Below are positions 56,575 to 64,000 of a stretch of DNA of 64,000 nucleotides, in pieces (positions within the stretch are counted from its first letter, which is position 1; the number at the start of each line of letters is the position of its first letter). The DNA comes from Paenibacillus radicis (ex Xue et al. 2023) (GTDB lineage Bacteria; Bacillota; Bacilli; Paenibacillales; NBRC-103111): positions 1 through 64,000 of the forward strand of contig NZ_JANQBD010000037.1 in NCBI RefSeq assembly GCF_024722015.1, given 5' to 3'. The notes under the pieces are model-generated. The model worked only from the letters and a program-made list of their open reading frames with translations, was not told where the DNA came from and did no database searches. The position numbers were made by a program, and so were the translations under genes.

Positions 56575-56634
56575 CATTTTCTAGTAAAATTCTTCTTTTT
56601 CTGCTTTTATTCTACAATATATTCATTATTTTGT

Positions 56635-56663
56635 ATTATAGTAAATACTACAAAATAATACAA
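56635..56663 (-). promoter_or_regulatory. Outward SigA promoter inside the invertible segment
   Basis: Minus strand: -35 TTGTAT (56658-56663), 17 bp, -10 TATAAT (56635-56640), ~60 bp inside the left repeat and just past the recombinase stop. It now reads left, antisense to the beta-sandwich gene. After inversion it would read right, starting ~120 bp before the c-di-GMP riboswitch. Confidence 0.65.
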
Positions 56664-56682
56664 GAGCACTAGGAAAATATTC

Positions 56683-57633
56683 CTATAAACCGTCTTTTAA
56701 GCTGTCTTCCACGAAATCGGGGGCTGCTTTTTTTATTTGTTGTACGGTATGAAGATAGCGTTGGGTAGTATTAATGTGTGTATGTCCAAGGGATTCCTGT
56801 ACCTGCTGCAAGGTTGCCCCCCGAAGTAGGGCTAAAGTAGCACTCGTATGTCTAAGCCAATGTGGGGTTACCTTTTTCTCTAGACTGCATTGCTGACGGG
56901 CTTTTTGAATCATCTTCTCTATAAGTCTTACGGATATGGGGAATACTTTCTGATTTAGGGGCTTTTCCTGTTGCAGGAAAAATTGTTTGCGTTCGCTGAA
57001 TAATTTCCACAGCATTGCCGGTACCTTCACTTCGCGTTGCTTCCCCCCTTTTCCAAGGATCGTCAACCAAATTGAGCTTTCTTCCGGATCCGTATGGAAA
57101 TGTCCCCATTCAATAGAGATTAATTCAGATACCCGCAATCCTAATAAAACAAGGGTCAATCCGATTAAATATTCCCTCGATCCCTCGAGTTTCAGCTGTT
57201 CAAACAGAAGAAGAACCTCGCGTTTTGTTAAATAATTGTTTTTACTGTTTATGGTTATTTGTGGGGTACGAATGCAGGTCATCGGATTATTTTTGAAAAT
57301 ACCAATATTCGAATCGCTTCCCCATTTGTAGAGAGAACGCAGCGGCGCTAAATAAATGGCAACGGTTGCAGGTGCTTTCGGTTTGTTGTCCTTGCAGAAA
57401 AGTCCTTCAAATAGCCCTATCTTATAGACCTCGACATCTTTCCACGTAACGTCCTTCAAAGATTTGTCCCCTATAAAATCGCGAAATTTATTTATGGCAC
57501 TAAGATAGTTTCTCACTGTATATGTAGAGCGCTGATAGGTGGCAAAAAACATTTTAATAATCTGATCATCGGAATAGGGCTGGTTGTCTACTGAATGGAT
57601 TGGAAGCTGAAACTGACTGATTTGCGTTAGCAT
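56683..57633 (-). CDS. Tyrosine recombinase (XerC/D-like)
   Basis: 316 residues: SAM-like core-binding domain (about 20-115) and a catalytic domain with all six residues: R167 (GLRVSEL), K195 (GKGGKQR), H258 and R261 (HWLRHTSAT), H284 (LGHTHINTTQ), Y293 (RYLHT). AGGAGG upstream of ATG 57633. Length equals Xer/phase-variation recombinases rather than phage integrases with arm-binding domains. Only gene between the inverted repeats, so probably the enzyme that flips the segment. No clear promoter of its own was found. Confidence 0.92.
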   Translation of the reverse strand: MLTQISQFQLPIHSVDNQPYSDDQIIKMFFATYQRSTYTVRNYLSAINKFRDFIGDKSLKDVTWKDVEVYKIGLFEGLFCKDNKPKAPATVAIYLAPLRSLYKWGSDSNIGIFKNNPMTCIRTPQITINSKNNYLTKREVLLLFEQLKLEGSREYLIGLTLVLLGLRVSELISIEWGHFHTDPEESSIWLTILGKGGKQREVKVPAMLWKLFSERKQFFLQQEKPLNQKVFPISVRLIEKMIQKARQQCSLEKKVTPHWLRHTSATLALLRGATLQQVQESLGHTHINTTQRYLHTVQQIKKAAPDFVEDSLKDGL

Positions 57634-57659
57634 AAGAGCTTTTTCCTCCTTATATTGTT

Positions 57660-57698
57660 TCGAACAACGATAATTGTGCGAAACACTACTCTACTACA
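57660..57698 (-). repeat. Right inverted repeat / recombination site
   Basis: On the minus strand TGTAGTAGAGTAGTG, then TTTCGCACAA-TTATCG-TTGTTCGA; inverted copy of 56537-56574. Lies ~30 bp before the riboswitch. Confidence 0.9.
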
Positions 57699-57725
57699 TT
57701 TTTTGGAAAAGAAGCTAGTTTTGAC

Positions 57726-57844
57726 GGTAAAAAGTGAATAACAATCAGGTCAAAGGCACACCCATCGAAAGATGGGGCCGCAAAACTATAGGGGCTACAA
57801 CGTTTGAACCACAGAACCACGGAACGTTATGCCAGCCAGTTACC
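57726..57844 (+). promoter_or_regulatory. c-di-GMP-I (GEMM-I) riboswitch aptamer
   Basis: Ordered match to GEMM-I: outer GGTAA/TTACC pairing, CAAAGGCACACC, P2 hairpin CCATC-GAAA-GATGG with its GNRA loop, GGCCGCAAAACTA, a P3 arm with CAACG/CGTTATG, and CCAGCC. Followed by a terminator hairpin, then an HD-GYP gene. No convincing promoter lies between the right inverted repeat and the aptamer (TTGACG at 57721 lacks a -10). Confidence 0.9.
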
Positions 57845-57853
57845 CCAAAAAAA

Positions 57854-57884
57854 GGCTTCAGTCTATGGGGAGGCCTCTTTTTTC
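57854..57884 (+). terminator. Riboswitch expression-platform terminator
   Basis: GGCTTC and GAGGCC pair around a ten-base loop, then TCTTTTTT. It sits ~10 nt after the aptamer and ~65 nt before the HD-GYP start, so ligand binding probably controls termination; direction of the switch cannot be read. Confidence 0.75.
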
Positions 57885-57949
57885 TGAAAAGTATTTGTAG
57901 TATTGGTGTTCTATTGAATTTATAGGGGGAGCTGAAGAGGTGAGTTGCT

Positions 57950-58537
57950 ATGGAGAACGGGCTGTGGGTGAAGAAATTGCTTCAACTTTTAGGCAAAGAT
58001 GTAAATACATACGACCATAGCTTAAGAGTGGGAAAATTATGCAAGATGATGGCAACATATTTACATTTGGACGAAAAACAAACATGCCAATTAATCCTGG
58101 GAGGCTGCCTGCACGATATTGGAAAAATATTTATACCCGATCAAATTCTGAAGAAAGCTTCAGCGCTCACCGCACAAGAATGGAAAGTCATGCAGGAGCA
58201 CCCTTCCCTTGGCGCTAGTATGATACGGGAATATGGGTGTATGGATCAAGAAATCATAGACGTAATTGATTTTCATCATGAGCGATGGAATGGTATGGGG
58301 TATCCAAACGGATTAAAGGGAAACAGCACCCCTGAATTCGCCAGAATTTGCGGTATTCTGGATTCCTTCGACAGTATGGTTACCGACCGGCCTTATCGCA
58401 AGGGATTAACGTTTAGACAGGCGGAAGAAGAACTTTTGCTCCATAGTGGAACGCAGTTTGACAGCTATTATGTTGATATATTTTTAAGACTATCCCCGTC
58501 ATTTGGTGAAATATATCCTTTCAAAAAACATACATGA
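57950..58537 (+). CDS. Stand-alone HD-GYP c-di-GMP phosphodiesterase
   Basis: 195 residues, only the HD-GYP domain: HD pair H55-D56 in CLHDIGKIFIPDQIL and HHERWNGMGYP (109-119) with the GYP signature. Such enzymes hydrolyse c-di-GMP to pGpG/GMP. No receiver or sensor domain. AGAGGTG precedes ATG 57950. First gene of an operon with a chemoreceptor (11 bp later) and CheW (12 bp later), under a c-di-GMP riboswitch, which implies feedback. Confidence 0.92.
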   Translation: MENGLWVKKLLQLLGKDVNTYDHSLRVGKLCKMMATYLHLDEKQTCQLILGGCLHDIGKIFIPDQILKKASALTAQEWKVMQEHPSLGASMIREYGCMDQEIIDVIDFHHERWNGMGYPNGLKGNSTPEFARICGILDSFDSMVTDRPYRKGLTFRQAEEELLLHSGTQFDSYYVDIFLRLSPSFGEIYPFKKHT

Positions 58538-58548
58538 GGTGACTTTCT

Positions 58549-60138
58549 ATGAAATGGTTTTACAATTTGAAAACATCGGTTAAGTTGATCTCTTCCTTTT
58601 TTATCATTTCAATGATTTTGGTTTTTGTCGGCATCTACGGCTTGATGAATTTGAGCAAACTCAATGATAGCTTATTTAATATGTATAAAAACAATTTATT
58701 GCCCGCCAATCATCTATCCGATGCTCAAATTATATATCAAAGGCTGAGAATTAATCTTCGCGACATAAACGATGCGGATAACAATATCGAAAGGGATCAG
58801 CTTTCTGATAAGGGAAAAGGCTTTAGGAAAGATATTGACGGCAGACTCAATGCTTATCGTAAAACTTCTTTATCCCAAGAGGAGATCGAGGTGTTTAAAA
58901 AGTTTGACCTTGCATGGCAGGACTACCAGAAAGCGGCGGACAAAGCCATACAAATGAGTTACGAAGGAAGAGATGCCGATTTTAAAGCTTCATTTAAAAC
59001 CGGGGATTTAAGAAAAATCGGAGATGACTTAAACAACATACTGCAGCAATTAATAGAAATTAACGTTAAAAGTGCGGAGGAGGCCAACGTACAAGGAGAC
59101 ATCCTTTACACCACTTCCCGTTCGGTCACCATTACGGTTATTATTATTTCGCTGTTAGTCAGTATTGGCTTTGGCTACTTAATTGCACAGATTATTGCCC
59201 GCCCGTTGAACCGGGTTGTGAAACTGGTGGCCAAGGTGGCGGAAGGCGATTTAACGGAAACATCGGATATTGATACCAAAGATGAAATCGGACGATTAGG
59301 TGATTCCATTAATACAATGATACTGAATTTGCGTAAAATTATCGGTAGCGTCTTATCCTCAGCAGAGAGCGTTTCCGCGGCTGCCCAGCAAATATCGGCC
59401 ACTACGGAGGAAATCGCCAGCGGAAGCACGAGTCAAGCCCAGGCTGCTCAAACAATGAACGAGCTGTTCAAGGAATTATCCTCGGCGATAAGCTCGGTAG
59501 CAAGCAATGCAGAGCAGACATCCGAATTAGCCAACAAAACGATGCAAACCGCTCATGATGGCGGTATCGTTGTGCGTTCTTCCATTGAGGGCATGAATTT
59601 GGTAAATGAACAGATGTCGCGAATGGAAAGTGATTCTGACAAAATTGGTGAAATTATTGAAGTCATAGACGATATTGCCGACCAAACCAACCTTCTTGCT
59701 TTAAATGCGGCGATAGAAGCGGCCAGAGCCGGGGAACAAGGCAGAGGATTTGCCGTAGTAGCTGATGAAGTGCGCAAGCTGGCAGAACGAAGCAGTGAAG
59801 CAACCAAACAAATTACAGCCATTATAAAAGGCATGCAGCAGAATACCCGTCAATGCGTAAAGTCAGTGAGCGAAGGCGTTATTTCATCGCAAGAATCAGG
59901 CGAAGCGTTCAAAAACATTATTAATATGGTCAATGAAACGGCGAACAAAGCGGCGGAAATTGCAGCCGCCAGCGAGGAACAAGCCGCTCAAACTACAGAA
60001 GTTTTAATCTCTATTGAAAGTATTTCTGCGGCTACCGAAGAATCGGCTGCCAGCAGTGAGGAAACCGCCATGACCGCCCAATCACTTGCCCAATTGGCAG
60101 AAGAATTAAATAACAATGTAACCATTTTTAAAATATAA
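58549..60138 (+). CDS. Methyl-accepting chemotaxis protein, four-helix-bundle sensor
   Basis: 529 residues: TM1 (about 12-32), a ~150-residue helical periplasmic-side sensor (4HB_MCP type), TM2 (about 190-212), HAMP ([20 protein letters not shown]), and the signalling domain with hairpin [38 protein letters not shown]. Ligand unknown. Co-transcribed with HD-GYP and CheW. Confidence 0.95.
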   Translation: MKWFYNLKTSVKLISSFFIISMILVFVGIYGLMNLSKLNDSLFNMYKNNLLPANHLSDAQIIYQRLRINLRDINDADNNIERDQLSDKGKGFRKDIDGRLNAYRKTSLSQEEIEVFKKFDLAWQDYQKAADKAIQMSYEGRDADFKASFKTGDLRKIGDDLNNILQQLIEINVKSAEEANVQGDILYTTSRSVTITVIIISLLVSIGFGYLIAQIIARPLNRVVKLVAKVAEGDLTETSDIDTKDEIGRLGDSINTMILNLRKIIGSVLSSAESVSAAAQQISATTEEIASGSTSQAQAAQTMNELFKELSSAISSVASNAEQTSELANKTMQTAHDGGIVVRSSIEGMNLVNEQMSRMESDSDKIGEIIEVIDDIADQTNLLALNAAIEAARAGEQGRGFAVVADEVRKLAERSSEATKQITAIIKGMQQNTRQCVKSVSEGVISSQESGEAFKNIINMVNETANKAAEIAAASEEQAAQTTEVLISIESISAATEESAASSEETAMTAQSLAQLAEELNNNVTIFKI

Positions 60139-60150
60139 GAAGGTGGGTAA

Positions 60151-60573
60151 ATGGACGTAAACAAACCGGAGCAGTACATCGAGGTCGGTATTGGGGAAGA
60201 AAAATATGCGGTAGGAATCCAGGATATCCATGAAATTATTAGATTACGGGATATAACAGAGCTTCCGAACCGTGAGGCTTATTTCAAAGGGGTTATCAAC
60301 TTAAGAGGCAAGATAGTACCGGTAATCAGCCTGCGCATCCGATTCGGTATCATGGAGGAGCCCTATACCAAATCAACCCGGATTATCGTAATCAATCATG
60401 CCGGTGAGATGGTTGGAATAATCGTGGATCGGGTCGAGAAAGTAACGACCCTTTCGGAAATACAGCCCCTGGATACGATTGGGGATACCGATAGTTCCTG
60501 CATCACCGGTTTTGGAAAAACGGAAACGGGATTAGTTTGTATATTGAATCTGGAGCAAGTTCTTCAAAAATAG
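60151..60573 (+). CDS. cheW: CheW-type coupling protein
   Basis: 140 residues, single CheW domain: GEEKYAVGIQDIHEIIRL, NREAYFKGVINLRGKIVPVISL, RIIVINHAGEMVGIIVDRVEKV. Links chemoreceptors to CheA. No cheA is nearby, so it must couple to the main chemosensory array or another kinase. AGAAGGTGGG ahead of ATG 60151. Confidence 0.94.
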   Translation: MDVNKPEQYIEVGIGEEKYAVGIQDIHEIIRLRDITELPNREAYFKGVINLRGKIVPVISLRIRFGIMEEPYTKSTRIIVINHAGEMVGIIVDRVEKVTTLSEIQPLDTIGDTDSSCITGFGKTETGLVCILNLEQVLQK

Positions 60574-60623
60574 GTACTGATGGGCACACATAGCCGACGT
60601 ACAACTGCTACAGCACATAGCGA

Positions 60624-60650
60624 AAGGGAATCCCATGGGGTTCCCTTTTT
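60624..60650 (+). terminator. Terminator of the HD-GYP-MCP-cheW operon
   Basis: AAGGGAATCCC-ATG-GGGGTTCCCTT followed by TTT. Confidence 0.85.
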
Positions 60651-60735
60651 GCTGCCTTCTCTTTGCCTTGTATTCCACTATTTCACAGTTCTTTGGTGTT
60701 GACTCCTTGTTGACTCGGAATTGCTCCGGAAACAC

Positions 60736-60772
60736 CAAAAAAAGGCGTACAGCATCAAACTCGCTGTACGCC
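60736..60772 (-). terminator. Terminator of the sulfurtransferase gene
   Basis: Minus strand GGCGTACAGC and GCTGTACGCC pair around a 9-nt loop, followed by seven Ts. Confidence 0.9.
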
Positions 60773-60802
60773 AATATCTGCGGGACGCGGTTTCGCGTCC
60801 TC

Positions 60803-61642
60803 TTACTCTCTCCCCGTCGCTACCGGATTGTCGCTATAGCTAACCCAATCGCTCCAGCTGCCGGAGTAAAGCTTCACGTTAGTGTAGCCCGCTGCATGCA
60901 AAGCAAGTACATTCGGGCAAGCCGTTACGCCGGAGCCGCAGTACACAATGATTTCATCTGCTGATTGCAAGTCGGTAAACCGCACTTTTTGCGATTCAGC
61001 TTCCTTCCAGTTGCCTTGCTCATCAAGGCCATCTTTCCAGAAATACTGCTTTGCCCCAGGGATATGACCCGCTACTGGGTCGATTGCTTCCTCAAGTCCC
61101 AAATATCTGCGTTCTTCACGAGAATCGATAAGTACAGTGCCTGGACGGCCAATACGGCTCTTTACATCCTCCATGCTGACCAAAATGCCGTCTTGAGGTT
61201 TCGGTTCAAACACAGTCGGATGCTCTATCGCAGGTTCATCCGTTACAGGATAACCTGCTTCCTTCCACTTCGTGTAGCCTCCATCCAGCACGTACACTTG
61301 GGAAAGTCCGAGATAATGAAGAATCCACCATAAGCGCGAAGCCATGGCTCCGCCTTGATCATCATAAACAATTACAGTCTTTTCGTTATTTATGCCGGCC
61401 TCGCCAATTTTAAGTACAAGTTCATTCCAATCTGGCAGCGGATGTCTTCCTCCATGTACGTCTTTTGGAGCTGACAAGTCCTGTTCCAAGTCAAAATACA
61501 CGGCGCCGGGGATATGATCGACAGCATAAGCCTCTCGGCCCGCACTTGGATTCCCTAATAAAAAACGGCAGTCTGCAATAACGACATGTTCGTCTGTACC
61601 ATGGTCAAACAGCCAATCCTGACTCACTATATGCTGCATCAT
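60803..61642 (-). CDS. Thiosulfate/3-mercaptopyruvate sulfurtransferase
   Basis: 279 residues with two rhodanese domains: N-terminal inactive (IADCRFLLGNPSAGREAYAVDHIPGAVYFDLEQDLS) and C-terminal with the active Cys in VYCGSGVTACPNVLAL. CGSGVT is nearer the mercaptopyruvate type than classic rhodanese loops. ATG 61642 with AAAGGAAG upstream. Confidence 0.92.
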   Translation of the reverse strand: MMQHIVSQDWLFDHGTDEHVVIADCRFLLGNPSAGREAYAVDHIPGAVYFDLEQDLSAPKDVHGGRHPLPDWNELVLKIGEAGINNEKTVIVYDDQGGAMASRLWWILHYLGLSQVYVLDGGYTKWKEAGYPVTDEPAIEHPTVFEPKPQDGILVSMEDVKSRIGRPGTVLIDSREERRYLGLEEAIDPVAGHIPGAKQYFWKDGLDEQGNWKEAESQKVRFTDLQSADEIIVYCGSGVTACPNVLALHAAGYTNVKLYSGSWSDWVSYSDNPVATGRE

Positions 61643-61816
61643 AAACACTTCCTTTACTGTGTGGATATCTCTACTAGTATACAACGGATTAGCGTCCCAG
61701 CAAAACGAAAAAATTCCGCTATTTGGTAATTGGTTCGACAAACCACCAAGCAGCGGGTACAATAGGGTTGAAAAAGAATTGGAAAACCGTAGGGTCTCAA
61801 AGGAGTTTACCCCATT

Positions 61817-62314
61817 ATGCTTACTTCACCAACATTCCGAATCGCACCTTTAACTGAAGCCCATTGTATGGACATCTGCACTTGGTCCTACCCGGCTCCT
61901 TACAATATATACAATTGGAGTCCATGGGATATCATGCTCTCCGAGCAAGAAGAATTTGCAGACGCTGAACTGCGGGAGCAGCAATACCGGGCTGTCTTAG
62001 ACGAAGATGGCCTCATGTATGGCTTTGCCCAGTTTTTCCCCATCACTGGAGTTACACGGCTTGGACTAGGCATGCGTCCTGAATTATGCGGCCGAGGCCA
62101 TGGAGTTGAATTTGTACGCGCCATAGCAGCCGAGGCCAAAAGAAAAGCACCCACCAACGAAATTGATTTGGAGGTGCTTAGCTGGAATATTCGCGCGTTC
62201 CGCGTCTATGAGAAAGCAGGCTTCGTGCATACCGATACGTACAATAAAATAACGCCAACCGGTAGGGATTTGTTTTACTGCATGGAATGGAAACCAAAGC
62301 GCACTAACAAGTAA
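61817..62314 (+). CDS. GNAT-family N-acetyltransferase
   Basis: 165 residues: GNAT pattern with the acetyl-CoA loop GMRPELCGRGHGVEFVRAI (Q/RxxGxG/A variant), LEVLSWNIRAFRVYEKAGFVHTD, and a YCMEW end. Substrate unknown. Divergent from the sulfurtransferase. Confidence 0.9.
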   Translation: MLTSPTFRIAPLTEAHCMDICTWSYPAPYNIYNWSPWDIMLSEQEEFADAELREQQYRAVLDEDGLMYGFAQFFPITGVTRLGLGMRPELCGRGHGVEFVRAIAAEAKRKAPTNEIDLEVLSWNIRAFRVYEKAGFVHTDTYNKITPTGRDLFYCMEWKPKRTNK

Positions 62315-62425
62315 TCGGTTGACCTACTGCCGAAAATGGACGAAACATGAGGCTGGACCACTTTTTGAAAATGCCCAGGCTATCGTCGACGTTATAAGCT
62401 ATAAAAGCTGAGCTACCTTATCCCG

Positions 62426-62719
62426 CTATCTGCCCAAAGCATTATCGAAGCGTTCTGCCGCTTCAAAATCAAGCGCGCTCAACCCGCCAGCATGCCATGA
62501 GGTGAGCCTCAACGTCACCCTTTTATAATCAATGGCGATCAAAGGATGATGGTTTAATTCCAGCTCCGCGATACTCGCCACCTTGTCAACGAAAGCAATA
62601 CCGGATAAATATTCGGTGAACCTATATACTTTGATGATCCACTTTCCGTCCGCTTCTCGGTTCCAGCCCGTCAACTGCTCCAGTCGTGCATTAATTTCTT
62701 CTTCTGTCAGCTTCTCCAT
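62426..62719 (-). CDS. Pterin-4a-carbinolamine dehydratase
   Basis: 97 residues with the signature AELELNHHPLIAIDYKRVTLRLTSWHAGGLSALDFEAA; the two His in NHHP and the later WH are the catalytic set. Recycles tetrahydropterin for aromatic hydroxylases; no hydroxylase is in the window. Confidence 0.94.
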   Translation of the reverse strand: MEKLTEEEINARLEQLTGWNREADGKWIIKVYRFTEYLSGIAFVDKVASIAELELNHHPLIAIDYKRVTLRLTSWHAGGLSALDFEAAERFDNALGR

Positions 62720-62852
62720 CGATCCATCTCCTTAGAGCTTTAATACAGCAAAGCTTAGTTTGCTTCGGAAGCACTGTCTGAGCTTTGCTGCGGCAAAGCT
62801 TGCTTGGCATGGCTTAATCAGCTCCGACTTCCCCGCACGTGACCATTCTCAT

Positions 62853-64000
62853 TCAAGCCTGTACGCGCAGCTCGTCTACTGAAACGCGACGTTGCCCCAT
62901 CGGGACCGTTGGCGCATTCACGATTTGAGCAGAAGGTTCGCCAGCATCTTTCATGCGCGCAAGAAGCCGCAACTTCAATTGATCAGCTACCGTTCTGAGT
63001 GACTCCACTCCTACCAGATTCGACAGCTCATACGGATCGGCTTGCAAATCATACAAAAACTCTTCCTCATAGATGTCTGAGCCCGAGTCAGACCATCCGT
63101 CTTTTCCAGCCGCTTTTACACTGTATTTCCAACGGTCAGTTCTTATAGCTCGGCCTACCTGCGATTCGCTGATCTGTACGAAAACCTCTTGAGGCCAATC
63201 TGCTCTGGCCTGCTTTCCATGCAGCAGCGGCAGAATCGACCGTCCCCGCATGGCCTCCGGCACCTTAATGCCAGCAGCATCAAGCATGGTTGGAGGAAGG
63301 TCAATCAAACTGACGAGCTCTGTTATACGCCGTCCGTCTTGGAAGCCAGGACCACATATCGCAGTCGGAACCCGAATCGAGCTATCATGGCAGGAACGCT
63401 TGTATTCGCCGTTTCTCGTTTTAAAATGGCAAGCATGATCCGATGTAAATAAGATAATCGTATTTTCCGCTAAATTCAAGCTCTTTAAAGTGTCCATTAA
63501 TCGGCCGAGGGCGTCATCAAGCCTCTTAACCATGCCGTAATAGCCGTCCAAATGCTGATGAGCCGTTCCACCTAACGATGCAAGATCAGGCGGTACCCAG
63601 CGGCTTGTATACGCCCCCTGATAAACATCGGGCGATGGGTAATTATCCGTATGGTTTTGATGATGCGGCTCCAAATAGGACACAAACATATAGAACGGAT
63701 CCGCCTGGTGCTGATCGATATAGCGGATTGCCGCATCCGTCAAAGCATCAACCCGATAACCGGGAAGCTTCACAGCCTCGTTAGCCTGGTTATAAACAAC
63801 CGTATCGTATGCATCTGATGAAAACTCCAGCACATTCGAAGCCAGCCAGTGGTCATAACCGCCCCTCTGCGCCTCGGGGACAGGCTCTTCCCCGGCCAGA
63901 TGCCATTTCCCTATATAAGCGGTTTGATAACCGGCTTCTCCAAAATGGTGGGCCAATGTTTTTGCTTCCGCAGGCAGAGGAATTCCGTTGCGGTAACAAC
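62853..64000 (-). CDS. Sulfatase family protein (5' end cut by the window)
   Basis: At least 382 residues, open through the right edge (last visible frame reads CYRNGIPLPAEAKTLAHHF). Alkaline-phosphatase-fold sulfatase motifs: GYQTAYIGKWHLAG, YLEPHHQNHTDN, ILFTSDHACHF, SLIDLPPTMLDAAGI. The N-terminal active-site CxPSR, which becomes formylglycine, is beyond the edge, so activity cannot be judged. Substrate unknown; probably sulfated glycans or aryl sulfates. Confidence 0.9.
   Translation of the reverse strand, partial: CYRNGIPLPAEAKTLAHHFGEAGYQTAYIGKWHLAGEEPVPEAQRGGYDHWLASNVLEFSSDAYDTVVYNQANEAVKLPGYRVDALTDAAIRYIDQHQADPFYMFVSYLEPHHQNHTDNYPSPDVYQGAYTSRWVPPDLASLGGTAHQHLDGYYGMVKRLDDALGRLMDTLKSLNLAENTIILFTSDHACHFKTRNGEYKRSCHDSSIRVPTAICGPGFQDGRRITELVSLIDLPPTMLDAAGIKVPEAMRGRSILPLLHGKQARADWPQEVFVQISESQVGRAIRTDRWKYSVKAAGKDGWSDSGSDIYEEEFLYDLQADPYELSNLVGVESLRTVADQLKLRLLARMKDAGEPSAQIVNAPTVPMGQRRVSVDELRVQA

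Larger units (their letters stand above)
56524..57710. mobile_element. Recombinase-encoding invertible DNA segment (predicted)
   Basis: A tyrosine recombinase gene flanked by long inverted repeats (left 56524-56574, right 57660-57710; cores nearly identical over 38 bp). Each repeat has a recombinase-core arrangement: ~10-bp arms TTTCGCACAA and TTGTTCGAAA around TTATCG, plus ACTACTCTACTAC accessory sequence outside. Recombination between inverted sites would flip ~1.1 kb. A strong leftward promoter lies inside at the left end. Confidence 0.65.

Noticed and set aside
56631-56664. TTGTATTAT / ATAATACAA inverted repeat as recombinase terminator
   Set aside because: No T-run follows and the stem is all A/T; it overlaps a far better promoter reading.
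38448-57633. Tyrosine recombinase as the integrase of a prophage
   Set aside because: The recombinase lies outside the tail locus beyond an unrelated gene, is enclosed by its own inverted repeats, and no direct attachment repeats flank the tail genes.

Overview
The window looks like a chromosomal segment of an endospore-forming, motile Gram-positive bacterium of the Paenibacillaceae (probably Paenibacillus). This is inferred from the 5' end of a 16S rRNA gene, the Bacillus-type order dnaX-yaaK-recR-yaaL-bofA-rrn, the spo0F-fba-murA-rho-rpmE and pyrG-rpoE blocks, a 6S-domain-type large SRP RNA, bofA, spo0F and a YhcN/YlaJ-type spore lipoprotein, and frequent TTG/GTG starts behind strong AGGAGG sites.

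Layout. 1-14.6 kb (almost all minus strand) is housekeeping: 16S rRNA start and rrn promoter, bofA, yaaL, recR, yaaK, dnaX, a PAS histidine kinase, SRP RNA, a spore lipoprotein, rpmE, a radical SAM protein, rho, murA, fba, spo0F, pyrG (with a CTP-sensing slippage/attenuation leader) and rpoE. 14.9-38.4 kb is mixed: a cytosolic subtilase, DUF1934, a transposase-derived gene behind an SOS promoter and surrounded by repeats, a GH42 beta-galactosidase with a divergent AraC regulator, a Tat-dependent phosphoesterase, speE-speB, a class A PBP, dienelactone hydrolase, nucleotidyltransferase, DUF218 protein, ywhD, an M1 peptidase, a c-di-AMP riboswitch with NlpC/P60 hydrolase, photolyase, a Cache-type chemoreceptor behind a SigD-like promoter, and a flavin-type stress protein.

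38.4-55.5 kb is a headless contractile-tail locus (tailocin / PBSX-like): ImmA protease, Xre repressor with five palindromic operators, an Xpf-like sigma factor, tail terminator, sheath, tube, chaperones, tape measure, hub, spike, wedge, baseplate J, fibre, XhlA, holin and GH73 lysin. No capsid, portal, terminase or integrase is present, and a good LexA-type box lies in front of the structural genes.

56.5-60.6 kb holds the most striking structure. A lone tyrosine recombinase is bracketed by ~38-50 bp inverted repeats, each containing a recombinase-type core (two ~10 bp arms around TTATCG). Inside the segment a near-consensus SigA promoter currently points left, away from a c-di-GMP-I riboswitch followed by HD-GYP phosphodiesterase, chemoreceptor and CheW genes. 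I propose a self-inverting promoter that phase-varies a c-di-GMP/chemotaxis operon, with the riboswitch as a second layer of control. A second candidate system is the SOS-promoter-driven, catalytically degenerate IS1595-type protein and a dispersed 27-bp repeat that brackets it and recurs as a hairpin pair near 27.5 kb.

60.8-64 kb ends with a sulfurtransferase, a GNAT acetyltransferase, a pterin carbinolamine dehydratase and a sulfatase cut by the window edge. All family assignments are from reading the translated sequences; no database search was run.
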